Positions 36,897-45,710 of a stretch of DNA of 64,000 bases are shown here, one piece after another. The stretch comes from Caldimonas caldifontis (GTDB lineage: Bacteria; Pseudomonadota; Gammaproteobacteria; Burkholderiales; Burkholderiaceae_C). The notes beneath the pieces were generated by a model. That model ran no database searches and had not been told where the DNA came from. It was given only the letters and a program-made list of their open reading frames with translations. Within the stretch, counting starts at the first letter, position 1, and each line of letters opens with the position of its first letter. The stretch spans positions 310,001 through 374,000 of the forward strand of contig NZ_PSNX01000003.1 of the NCBI RefSeq assembly GCF_002930615.1. Direction: 5' to 3'. A program made the translations under genes and the position numbers.

Positions 36897-37037
36897 TCAT
36901 CCGATCAGCCGGAACAATCCATAGCCGGCCAGCGCGGCCGATACCAGGCTGAGGGCGGTCCGGGCGGTGCGCCCGCCGGCAAAAGCGGCGATGAGGTTGC
37001 ACACGAGGATGGCGGCAAGGACGTAGGTGAGCTTCAT
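36897..37037 (-). CDS. Small membrane protein, 46 residues
   Basis: A short minus-strand frame from ATG 37037 encodes MKLTYVLAAILVCNLIAAFA, then GGRTARTALSLVSAALAGYG, then LFRLIG. It has two hydrophobic segments joined by a basic GGRTAR turn, and so looks like a small helical-hairpin inner-membrane protein. I do not recognise it. It lies downstream of the Bug-protein gene region and convergent to the SnoaL fragment. Its even composition and clean start make it more likely real than chance. Confidence 0.55.
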   Translation of the reverse strand: MKLTYVLAAILVCNLIAAFAGGRTARTALSLVSAALAGYGLFRLIG

Positions 37038-37081
37038 GCCGCGATGTTAGGGCCACCGCGAAGGGTGGCCCGGGGCGGGTT

Positions 37082-38059
37082 TCAGTCGGCCCGGATGCCG
37101 CGTTCGGCGATCACGCGGCCCCACTTGTCCATCTCGGCCTTCAGGTGGCTGGCCAGTTCGGCCGGGGTGCTGCCGATGGGTTCGGCGCCGATGGCGGCAA
37201 AGCGGGCCTTGACCTCGGGCAGCTGCAGGGCCTTGGTGAGTGCGGCGTGCATGGTGTTCACCTGCGCGGCGGGCGTGCCGGCGGGCATGAACACGGCAAA
37301 CCAGGGCGACAGCTCGTAGCCCTTCACGCCGGCCTCGGCCACGGTGGGCACGTTGGGCAGGGTGGACGAACGCGTGGCGGTGGTGACCGCGATGGCGCGC
37401 AGCTTGCCCGACTCGATGTGCGGGCGTGCCGAGGTGATGCTGTCGAACATGTAGTCGACCTGGCCGCCCAGCAGGTCGGTCACGGCCGGGGCGCTGCCGC
37501 GGTAGGGCACGTGCAGCATGTTCAGCCCGGTCATCGACAGGAAGAGCTCGCCCGCCAGGTGGATGGAGGTGCCGTTGCCGGCCGAGGCATAGGTGATCTT
37601 GCCGGGCGCGGCTTTCGCCTGGGCGATCACCTCGGCCACGGTGGCGGCCTTGTTCTGGGCGGTGTTGGTGACCAGCACATTGGGCACCACGGCCAGCAGC
37701 GAGACGGGCGCAAAGTCCTTCACCGGGTCGTAGGCCAGCTTGCCGTAGAGGAACTTGTTCACCGCCATGCCGTTGGCCACGATGATCATCGTGTGGCCGT
37801 CGGCCGGGGCACGCGCCACGTCGGTGGCACCGATGTTGCCACCGGCGCCGGCCTTGTTCTCGATCACGAAGGTCTGGCCGAGATCGCGGCCCATCTGCTC
37901 GCCCAGGGTGCGCGCGATCACGTCCATCGCGCCACCGGGCGGGAAGGGCACGACCCAGCGCACGGGCTTGGACGGGTAGGCCTGGGCCAGGGCCGCGGTG
38001 GCCGTGCCGAGGGCCAGCAGGGCGGCGAGGGCGGTGCGTGTGAGGGAGCGGACGTTCAT
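37082..38059 (-). CDS. Bug/TctC-family periplasmic binding protein
   Basis: 325 residues with signal peptide TRTALAALLALGTATAALAQ. AYPSKPVRWVVPFPPGGAMD, VENKAGAGGN-type NKAGAGGNIGATDVARAPAD, and GELFLSMTGLNMLHVPYRGS are the signature blocks of the Bug family of Burkholderiales, solute receptors that bind carboxylates. No TctA/TctB membrane genes are adjacent, so it may share a distant transporter or act in sensing. Position 40 bases downstream of catC suggests an aromatic or dicarboxylic ligand. Confidence 0.9.
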   Translation of the reverse strand: MNVRSLTRTALAALLALGTATAALAQAYPSKPVRWVVPFPPGGAMDVIARTLGEQMGRDLGQTFVIENKAGAGGNIGATDVARAPADGHTMIIVANGMAVNKFLYGKLAYDPVKDFAPVSLLAVVPNVLVTNTAQNKAATVAEVIAQAKAAPGKITYASAGNGTSIHLAGELFLSMTGLNMLHVPYRGSAPAVTDLLGGQVDYMFDSITSARPHIESGKLRAIAVTTATRSSTLPNVPTVAEAGVKGYELSPWFAVFMPAGTPAAQVNTMHAALTKALQLPEVKARFAAIGAEPIGSTPAELASHLKAEMDKWGRVIAERGIRAD

Positions 38060-38098
38060 GGTTTGTCTCCGTCTAGAGTCTGTGTAGGGGCGATCGGT

Positions 38099-38389
38099 TC
38101 AACGCTCGTCGTCGTGGAGGGACGAAGGGTGACGACAGAGCGGCAACACCGTGATGTCCATGTAGGGAAAGAGCGGCAGGCGCATGAGGGTGTCGTGCAG
38201 CGTGGCGTGGTCGGGCACGTCGAAGATGCTGACGTTGGCGTACTGGCCGGCGATGCGCCACAGGTGGCGCCACACACCCTCGCGCTGGAGCTGCTGGGCG
38301 AGGGCCTTCTCGCGGGCCTTGAGGTCGGCCGCCACTTCGGTGGGCAGGTCGGCCGGCAGGCGCACAGTCATCTGGACGTGATACAGCAT
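38099..38389 (-). CDS. catC: Muconolactone delta-isomerase
   Basis: 96 residues, exactly the usual CatC length. MLYHVQMTVRLPADLPTEVA, then REGVWRHLWRIAGQYANVSI, then LFPYMDITVLPLCRHPSSLH match the family throughout. It isomerises muconolactone to 3-oxoadipate enol-lactone in the catechol branch of the beta-ketoadipate pathway; the enzyme forms a decamer. It lies 3 bases after catB. Confidence 0.95.
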   Translation of the reverse strand: MLYHVQMTVRLPADLPTEVAADLKAREKALAQQLQREGVWRHLWRIAGQYANVSIFDVPDHATLHDTLMRLPLFPYMDITVLPLCRHPSSLHDDER

Positions 38390-38392
38390 GGT

Positions 38393-39562
38393 TCAGACCT
38401 TGGTGGAAGGCGCGGTCACGCGGATGGAGGTGTGCGTGCGGTCGCGCCGGTAGTGGGCGAGCTTGTCTTCGTCGATCTGCAGGCCCAGGCCGGGGCCGGT
38501 GGGCAGGTGCAGTTCGAAGTCGCGGAAGACAGGGCGTTCGACGACGATGTCGTCCTTCAGCAGCAGGGGGCCGAAGAGCTCGGTGCCCCAGGCCAGCTGC
38601 GGGCAGGTGGCAAAGGTGTGGGCGGCGGCCACGCTGCCGAGGCTGCCTTCGAGCAGGGTGCCACCGTACAGTCCGATGCCCGCGGCGTCGGCCACGGCCG
38701 CGGCACGCAGGGTTTCGCCGGGGCCGCCGGCCTTGGACAGCTTCAGCGCAAACACATCGGCGGCGGCGTTGCGGGCCAGCTCGAAGGCATCGATCGCGTC
38801 GTTGAAACCTTCGTCCGCCATGATCGGCACGTCGAAGCGGGCGCTCAGTCGCGCCAGGGCGCCGCGGTGACGGCGCGAGACGGGCTGTTCGATGAGGCCC
38901 ACGCCCGCGGCTTCGAGGGCGGCGATGGCGCGGGTGGCTTCGGCCTCGTCCCAGGCCTGGTTGGCGTCCACGGTGATCAGCACCTCGTCGCCGAGCGCCC
39001 GCTTGATGGCGGCCACGTGGGCCACGTCAGCGGCTACGTCTCGGCGGCCCACCTTGAGCTTGAAGACCTTGTGGCGGCGCTGCTCGATGAGCGCCAGGGC
39101 CTCGTCGATGTCGCGTGTGCTGTCGCCGCTGGCCAGGGTCCACAGCACCGGCAGCGTCGCTCGCACGGCGCCGCCGAGCAGCGCATGCACGGGCAGGCCG
39201 CGGCGCCGGCCCTCGGCGTCGAGCAGGGCCGTCTCGATCGCCGACTTCGCCAACGACTGGCCCTGGACCGAACGCACGAGCCAGGCCATCGCGGCATTCA
39301 CGTTGGTGGCGTCCAGGCCGATCAGCAGCGGGGCGAGGTAGGTGTCGATCGCGAGCTTGACGCCTTCGGGGCTTTGATCGCCATAGGCCAGGCCGCCGAT
39401 GCTGGTGGCTTCCCCCACGCCTTCGTGCCCGTCGCTGCAGCGCAGGCGCACGATCACCAGGGTCTGCCGGTGCATCACCGTCATCGCCAGCTTGTGGGCG
39501 CGGATGGTGGGCAGGTCGACCAGAAGGGTTTCGACGGCGGTGACGGTGATCGCGGGCTTCAT
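38393..39562 (-). CDS. catB: Muconate cycloisomerase
   Basis: 389 residues from ATG 39562. Enolase-superfamily features are visible: the catalytic lysine region HKVFKLKVGRRD, metal ligands in TVDANQAWDE, in LIEQPVSR and in IMADEGFND, and the later lysine in DVFALKLSKAGG. It cyclises cis,cis-muconate to muconolactone. Slightly longer than typical CatB (about 370-375). With catC it forms a two-gene operon; catA is not in the window. Confidence 0.93.
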   Translation of the reverse strand: MKPAITVTAVETLLVDLPTIRAHKLAMTVMHRQTLVIVRLRCSDGHEGVGEATSIGGLAYGDQSPEGVKLAIDTYLAPLLIGLDATNVNAAMAWLVRSVQGQSLAKSAIETALLDAEGRRRGLPVHALLGGAVRATLPVLWTLASGDSTRDIDEALALIEQRRHKVFKLKVGRRDVAADVAHVAAIKRALGDEVLITVDANQAWDEAEATRAIAALEAAGVGLIEQPVSRRHRGALARLSARFDVPIMADEGFNDAIDAFELARNAAADVFALKLSKAGGPGETLRAAAVADAAGIGLYGGTLLEGSLGSVAAAHTFATCPQLAWGTELFGPLLLKDDIVVERPVFRDFELHLPTGPGLGLQIDEDKLAHYRRDRTHTSIRVTAPSTKV

Positions 39563-39598
39563 GCATTCATCTTGGTTGCCACGGCGCCTCGCGTCCAA

Positions 39599-39621
39599 TA
39601 TCGTTTGTGTCCTGCGCGATA
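39599..39621. promoter_or_regulatory. Candidate CatR-binding site
   Basis: TATCG (39599-39603) and CGATA (39617-39621) form an interrupted inverted repeat in the 73-base gap between the divergent catB and catR genes. LysR-type regulators use such short interrupted dyads near their own start. The match is modest. Confidence 0.4.
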
Positions 39622-39635
39622 CCCAGGAGGTATGG

Positions 39636-40538
39636 ATGGAACTGCGACACCTGCGCTATTTCGAGGCCGTGGCCCGCGAGATGAGCTTCAGCCGTGCGGC
39701 TGAGCGGCTGCACATCGCGCAGCCGCCCTTGAGCCGCCAGATCCGTCAGCTCGAAGACGAGCTGGGCGCGCAACTGATCGACCGCCAGGCGCGCCCTCTG
39801 CAGCTCACACCGGCCGGGCGCTTTTTCTACGAGCAGGTGGTACAGCTGCTCGGGCGCGTGAAGGAAGCGGCCGAGGCCACGCGCCGCATCGCCGAGGGCG
39901 AACGGACCTGGTTCGGCATCGGCTTCGTGCCCTCCACGCTGTATGGTTTCCTGCCCGACCTGATCCGGCGCTTTCGCAGCGGATTGCAGGGGGTGGAGGT
40001 GGGGCTGTCGGAGCTGACCACGCTGCAGCAGGCCGAGGCCCTCAAGGCCGGGCGCATCGACGTGGGCTTCGGCCGGCTGGTGCTGGACGACCCGGCCCTG
40101 CACGGCGAGGTGGTGCTGCAGGAGGCCCTGGTGGCGGCCCTGCCCTCGCGCCACAAGCTGCTGGGGCAGGCCCGCGTGAGCCTGGCGCGCCTGGCCGACG
40201 AGCCGCTGGTGCTCTACCCGGCGAGGCCACGGCCCAGCTATGCCGACCACGTGCTCGAGATCTTCCGCACCCGCTCGCTGTCACCCAAGGTGGCCTTCGA
40301 GGCCAACGAGATGCAGACGGCCATCGGCCTGGTGGCGGCCGGTGCCGGCGTGGCCCTGGTGCCCGAGTCGGTGCAGCGCCTGCACCGCGACGACGTGAGC
40401 TACCGGCCGCTCAGTGATGCGGGCGTGAGCTCACCGGTGATCATGAACTGCCGGGCCGACGATCGCTCGCCCTTGCTGGCGCGGCTGCGCGCGCAGCTGC
40501 GTACACAGGCGCGGGCCCAGGAGCGCCGGCGCTCCTAG
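39636..40538 (+). CDS. catR: LysR-family regulator, CatR/BenM type
   Basis: 300 residues from ATG 39636, with AGGAGG 6-11 bases upstream. MELRHLRYFEAVAREMSFSR and AAERLHIAQPPLSRQIRQLE are the characteristic N-terminus of CatR/BenM/CatM proteins. These activate catBC when cis,cis-muconate binds. Divergent position to catB supports the role. Its last 108 bases overlap a small minus-strand gene (40431-40703). Confidence 0.9.
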   Translation: MELRHLRYFEAVAREMSFSRAAERLHIAQPPLSRQIRQLEDELGAQLIDRQARPLQLTPAGRFFYEQVVQLLGRVKEAAEATRRIAEGERTWFGIGFVPSTLYGFLPDLIRRFRSGLQGVEVGLSELTTLQQAEALKAGRIDVGFGRLVLDDPALHGEVVLQEALVAALPSRHKLLGQARVSLARLADEPLVLYPARPRPSYADHVLEIFRTRSLSPKVAFEANEMQTAIGLVAAGAGVALVPESVQRLHRDDVSYRPLSDAGVSSPVIMNCRADDRSPLLARLRAQLRTQARAQERRRS

Positions 40539-40703
40539 CGCACCTTCAGGCGCCTCGTCGAGGAAGCGCGCCTCCGGCACGGTGTCGGACCACGCGCAGG
40601 AGTCCAGGCGGGCCAGGGCCCCCGCCGGCCGGTGGCGTCCCGGGGCCCGCAGGGGCCAGCCGGCGATGCGGGACAGTTCCTGCCACAGCGGGGGTGATTG
40701 CAT
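40431..40703 (-). CDS. Small unknown protein (90 residues) in the repeat-controlled locus
   Basis: The ATG at 40703 has an excellent ribosome-binding site (AAGGAG, 5-10 bases upstream) and the 35-bp element at 40766-40800 lies 62 bases further up, in the same orientation and at nearly the same distance as for the 84-residue gene at 43725. The product begins MQSPPLWQELSRIAGWPLRA and is arginine/proline-rich afterwards; no membrane segment or known domain. The last third overlaps the 3' end of catR antisense, so the C-terminus may be shaped by that constraint. Function unknown. Confidence 0.55.
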   Translation of the reverse strand: MQSPPLWQELSRIAGWPLRAPGRHRPAGALARLDSCAWSDTVPEARFLDEAPEGALGAPALLGPRLCTQLRAQPRQQGRAIVGPAVHDHR

Positions 40704-40765
40704 GACAACTCCTTGATTCGGCAGCGTTGGTTGGCGGTGACGGCAGTGTCCGGCGTCCGGGACGG

Positions 40766-40800
40766 GCTGTCGTCAGGACGCGGTCCGGTTTCGGTCAGGC
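40766..40800 (-). promoter_or_regulatory. 35-bp element, copy 1: three 11-bp direct repeats
   Basis: Read on the minus strand, the units CCTGACCGAAA, CCGGACCGCGT and CCTGACGACAG follow each other at exactly 11-base steps. The whole element recurs at 44031-44065 with 33 of 35 bases identical. It lies between the small gene 40431-40703 and the divergent regulator gene (start 40848). Direct repeats at 11-base steps are the usual target of OmpR/PhoB-type winged helices, the domain carried by that regulator. Confidence 0.75.
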
Positions 40801-40847
40801 GAGTGTGGACGCCCCGTATGACACAGGCATGCGTACCATCTGCACCC

Positions 40848-43718
40848 ATGGACGCCCCGCTGCGCTTCGGCCCCTTCGAACTCGACATCGCCAACGTCCG
40901 CCTGGTGCGGGACGGCCAGCCGGTCAGCCTGCCGCCCAAGGCCTTTGCCCTGCTGGCCTGCCTGGCCGCCCGCCCCGGCCAGCTCGTCAGCAAGGACGAG
41001 CTGCTCGATGCCGTCTGGGGCCGTCGCTTCGTCAGCGAGGGGGTCATCAAGACGGTGGTGAGCGAGTTGCGCGCCGCCCTGGACGACGACCCGCGCCAGC
41101 CCCGGTGGATCGAGACCGTGGCCCGACGCGGCTACCGTTTCGTCGGTGGCGCGGCCGCCGGGGTGGCGCAGGCACCCACCGGTGCACCAGCGGGCCTGAT
41201 CGGCCGGGAGGCGGAACTGAGCGCGCTGCATTCGGCCTGGAAGGCAGCGCAGACGGGCCAGCGCCGCTTCATGTTGGTGGCGGGCGAGCCGGGCGTGGGC
41301 AAGAGCGCCCTGCTGGCGGCCTTCGTGGCCGGCATCGAGCAGGGTCGTGTGGTGTCGGGCCAGTGTGTGGAGGCCTATGGCAGTGATGAGCCTTACCTGC
41401 CGGTGCTGGAAGCCCTGGGCCAGATGTGTGCCGCCGAGCCGGACCTCGTGCCCACCTTGCGCCGCTTTGCACCCACCTGGCTCGTGCAACTGCCCTGGCA
41501 CCTCACCGAGGCCGACCGCGCCACGCTGCAGCGCGAGGTGACCGGCGCCACGCAGGACCGCATGCTGCGCGAGGCCGGCGCCCTGCTCGACCACCTGGGC
41601 CAGGACCAGCCCCTGCTGCTGGTGCTGGAAGACCTGCACTGGGCCGACCCGGCCACGGTGCGATTGCTCGACGTGCTGGCGCGCCGCCGCGCCCCGGCCC
41701 GGCTGATGATCGTCTGCAGCTTCCGGCCAGCCGACGTGGCCATTGCCGACCACCCCTTCGGCGACCTGCGGCGCGAGCTGCGCCTGCACCGCCTGGTGGA
41801 CGAGGTGGTGCTCGAAGGCCTGGATCCGCCCCGCCTGGCCGCGCTGCTGGATCAGCGCTTCGGCCCGCCCGCGCTGCCCCCGACCTTCGTGCAGGCCCTG
41901 CACCAGCACACCGAAGGCCTGCCGCTGTTTGTGCTGGGGGTGCTCGACGAACTGGTGGCCGACAGCGCGCTGGTGCCGCGCGAGGAAGGCGGCTGGCGTC
42001 TGGCGGGCGACCCGACCGCGCCCCTGCCGGTGCCGGCCAGCCTGGCCGGTGTGATCGAGAAGCAGTTCATGCGCCTGCCGCCCGAGGTGCGCGCCCTGCT
42101 GGAAACCGCCGCGCTGGCGGCACCCGAGTTCCAGCACCTGCAGCTTGCCGAGGCCATGGGCCTGCCGGCGGACACCGTGCGCGAGCGGCTGGAGGGCCTG
42201 CTGCGCCGGCAGATCTGGCTGCGCGCTGCCGGAGCAAAAGAACTGCCCGACGGCCGCTGGGCGCTGGGCTGCACCTTCGAGCATGCGCTGATCCGCCACA
42301 CCCTGGCGCGCCGTGTGGGCCCGTCGCTGCGGGTGGAGCGCCACCGCCGCCTGGCCGATGCGCTGGAAGCGGCCTGGGGCGCGCGGGTGGGGGAGATCGC
42401 CACCGAGTTGGCGATGCACGCCGAGCAGGGCCATGAGCCCCTGCGCGCCGCGCGCTACTGCGCCCTGGCGGCACGCAACGCCCTGCAGCGCCGCGCCGCG
42501 CGGGAAGCGCTGGCCATGGCGCGGCGGGGCCTCGACCTGATCGAGCCGCTGGACGCCGCCGCGCGCCGCGAGGCCGAACTGCCCCTGCTGGCGCTGCGCC
42601 TGACCGCCACCATGCTCACCGAAGGCCTGTCGTCGCCTGCGGCCCGCCCGCTGGTGGCCCAGGCGCTGGCCCTGGTGCAGGACCTGCCCGTCACACCCGA
42701 CACCGCTGCGCTGTGGCACGTGGCCCTGCTGGTGCACGTGACCGGCCGCCTGCCGGGCACGGGGGACCTGGCGCAGCGCTTCTTCGAGCGCGCCCAGGCC
42801 GGCGGCGATGCGCAGTGCCGCGCGGCGGCCCACAACATGGTGGGCGCGAACCGGCTGCACGAAGGCCACCTCACCGACAGCATTGCGCAGTTCGAAGCCT
42901 CGCTGGCCCTGGCCGAGGGCTCACCACCACCGGCCGCGCCCATCCTGCTGCGCGACCCGCGCATCGAGGCCCTGTCCTATCTGTGCCTCACCGAAACCGT
43001 GGCCGGGCGCTTTGCACGTGCGCGCGAGCGCAGCGCGGCGCTGGACGCCTTCATCGCCGCCGGCACCGACCTCATCAGCGAGGGCCTGGGCCGCTGGTTC
43101 CAGGTCTATGCGCACGTCTACCGTCGCGACGCGGCGGCGCTCAAGCCCGTCAGCGAACACATCGTGGCCTTGCTGGAAGCGCGCGGCGCTTCGCCCGCCC
43201 TGCAGCCGCACCGCATGGCCCTGGGCTGGGCGCGCGCCCAGCTCGGGGAAGCCGCCGAGGGGGCGGCCCTGGCCGCCGACGCCCTGGCCCGCTACCGCGC
43301 CCAGGGCAGCCGCCAGGGGCTGGTGGGCCTGTGCGCGATGGTGGGCGAGGCCCTGCGCCTGGCGGGTGATCGAGAGGCCGCACTTGCCTGTGTGCGCGAC
43401 GGCGAGGCCGCGGCCGCCGAGCTGGGCGACGCCTATGCCCGGTCGACCCTGATGCGGCTGGCGGCCGACCTGGCGCTGGACGCCGACCCGGACGATGACC
43501 ACGCCGAAGCCGTGCTGCAGGAAGCGGCGGCCCTGGCCAGCCGTCAGGCAGCGGTGCTGATCGAAGCGGGGGTGTGGGTGAGGCTGGCTCCCCTGATGGC
43601 CGGGCGCGGGCGCCGCGAGGCGGCCCGCGAAAGCGTGACACGGCTGATGGCGCGCGCCGAACCGGCGGATGACGCCCCGGTGCTCAGGGACCTGCGCGCC
43701 TGGCTGGCCGGCGCCTGA
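40848..43718 (+). CDS. Winged-helix/AAA ATPase transcriptional regulator, 956 residues
   Basis: Domain order: an OmpR/PhoB-type winged helix at about 5-100 (RFGPFELDIANVRLVRDGQP, then VIKTVVSELRAALDDDP and RGYRFVGG), an AAA/STAND-type ATPase from about 117 (LIGREAELSALHSAW) with P-loop GEPGVGKS (146-153) and Walker B LLLVLEDLHWAD (256-267), and an all-helical C-terminal 400 residues that look TPR-like. No sensor domain for a known ligand is seen. Such MalT/AfsR-like proteins use ATP- and ligand-dependent oligomerisation. ATG 40848 is the last start before the conserved winged helix. Flanking 35-bp elements are its likely targets. Confidence 0.87.
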   Translation: MDAPLRFGPFELDIANVRLVRDGQPVSLPPKAFALLACLAARPGQLVSKDELLDAVWGRRFVSEGVIKTVVSELRAALDDDPRQPRWIETVARRGYRFVGGAAAGVAQAPTGAPAGLIGREAELSALHSAWKAAQTGQRRFMLVAGEPGVGKSALLAAFVAGIEQGRVVSGQCVEAYGSDEPYLPVLEALGQMCAAEPDLVPTLRRFAPTWLVQLPWHLTEADRATLQREVTGATQDRMLREAGALLDHLGQDQPLLLVLEDLHWADPATVRLLDVLARRRAPARLMIVCSFRPADVAIADHPFGDLRRELRLHRLVDEVVLEGLDPPRLAALLDQRFGPPALPPTFVQALHQHTEGLPLFVLGVLDELVADSALVPREEGGWRLAGDPTAPLPVPASLAGVIEKQFMRLPPEVRALLETAALAAPEFQHLQLAEAMGLPADTVRERLEGLLRRQIWLRAAGAKELPDGRWALGCTFEHALIRHTLARRVGPSLRVERHRRLADALEAAWGARVGEIATELAMHAEQGHEPLRAARYCALAARNALQRRAAREALAMARRGLDLIEPLDAAARREAELPLLALRLTATMLTEGLSSPAARPLVAQALALVQDLPVTPDTAALWHVALLVHVTGRLPGTGDLAQRFFERAQAGGDAQCRAAAHNMVGANRLHEGHLTDSIAQFEASLALAEGSPPPAAPILLRDPRIEALSYLCLTETVAGRFARARERSAALDAFIAAGTDLISEGLGRWFQVYAHVYRRDAAALKPVSEHIVALLEARGASPALQPHRMALGWARAQLGEAAEGAALAADALARYRAQGSRQGLVGLCAMVGEALRLAGDREAALACVRDGEAAAAELGDAYARSTLMRLAADLALDADPDDDHAEAVLQEAAALASRQAAVLIEAGVWVRLAPLMAGRGRREAARESVTRLMARAEPADDAPVLRDLRAWLAGA

Positions 43719-43724
43719 TCCGGC

Positions 43725-43979
43725 TCAGACCACGCCGCTCAGGCCCTCGGGGGAACGCCAGGCCGGCGGCGGCTCCTCGGTGGCGGCCTCCACCAGCACC
43801 TGGGCCTGTTCGTGCACCAGGCAGGCCAGCAGGGCCGGACCATTGTCGAAGTCGTGCCGGCGTCCGCTGCTCACATGCTCCAGCCGCCCGCTCAGGCCGC
43901 CAGGCGAGCGCGGGTCGGGCAGATGGAGCTTGATCACGTAGACGCAATCGGACGGGCGGGGGGCGGCGGCGGTGTTCAT
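43725..43979 (-). CDS. Small unknown protein (84 residues) with a repeat-controlled promoter
   Basis: ATG 43979 has AGGA about 8 bases upstream and the second 35-bp element 51 bases further up. The product reads DCVYVIKLHLPDPRSPGGLS, then GRLEHVSSGRRHDFDNGPAL, then LACLVHEQAQVLVEAATEE. The beta-rich core with GRLEHVxSGxxxDF followed by a helix resembles small unnamed proteins I have seen in proteobacteria, with no assigned function. It converges with the regulator gene, 6 bases apart. Confidence 0.7.
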   Translation of the reverse strand: MNTAAAPRPSDCVYVIKLHLPDPRSPGGLSGRLEHVSSGRRHDFDNGPALLACLVHEQAQVLVEAATEEPPPAWRSPEGLSGVV

Positions 43980-44030
43980 GGACGATCCTGGCAGCGAGTC
44001 TGGCCACCAGTCTCTCGCGCCAGGGCCGCC

Positions 44031-44065
44031 GCTGTCGTCAGGGCCCGGTCCGGTTTCGGTCAGGC
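44031..44065 (-). promoter_or_regulatory. 35-bp element, copy 2: three 11-bp direct repeats
   Basis: Minus-strand units CCTGACCGAAA, CCGGACCGGGC and CCTGACGACAG. It differs from copy 1 at only two bases, both in the variable tail of the middle unit and outside the CCKGAC cores. It begins just beyond the stop of mmsA (44070) and sits upstream of the 84-residue gene (start 43979). Confidence 0.75.
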
Positions 44066-44069
44066 CGCC

Positions 44070-45587
<1,518 letters not shown>

Positions 45588-45662
45588 GGCGGTCTCCTGG
45601 TGAAGGGAATGCACCCAGTCTAGGACGCCCGGCCGGCCGATCCAAGCGCCAACGCGTGACTA

Positions 45663-45686
45663 CATTGTTCGCCATGGTGAACAATG
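45663..45686. promoter_or_regulatory. Near-perfect 24-bp palindrome between mmsA and its LysR gene
   Basis: CATTGTTC (45663-45670) and GAACAATG (45679-45686) are perfect arms; the 8-base spacer GCCATGGT is itself nearly symmetric, so 22 of 24 positions agree with dyad symmetry. The core ATTGTTC-N8-GAACAAT repeats the site at 14921-14942 upstream of the GMC oxidoreductase. It is probably bound by the LysR protein starting 25 bases downstream. Confidence 0.7.
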
Positions 45687-45710
45687 GGCAGGCCGAATCC
45701 GGAGACCGTC

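Noticed and set aside
37145-39703. 852-codon open frame on the plus strand
   Set aside because: Runs antisense through the Bug gene, catC and catB; glycine/histidine-rich shadow translation.
40773-42869. 698-codon minus-strand open frame within the large regulator gene
   Set aside because: Antisense shadow; the plus-strand protein has an intact winged helix and ATPase motifs.
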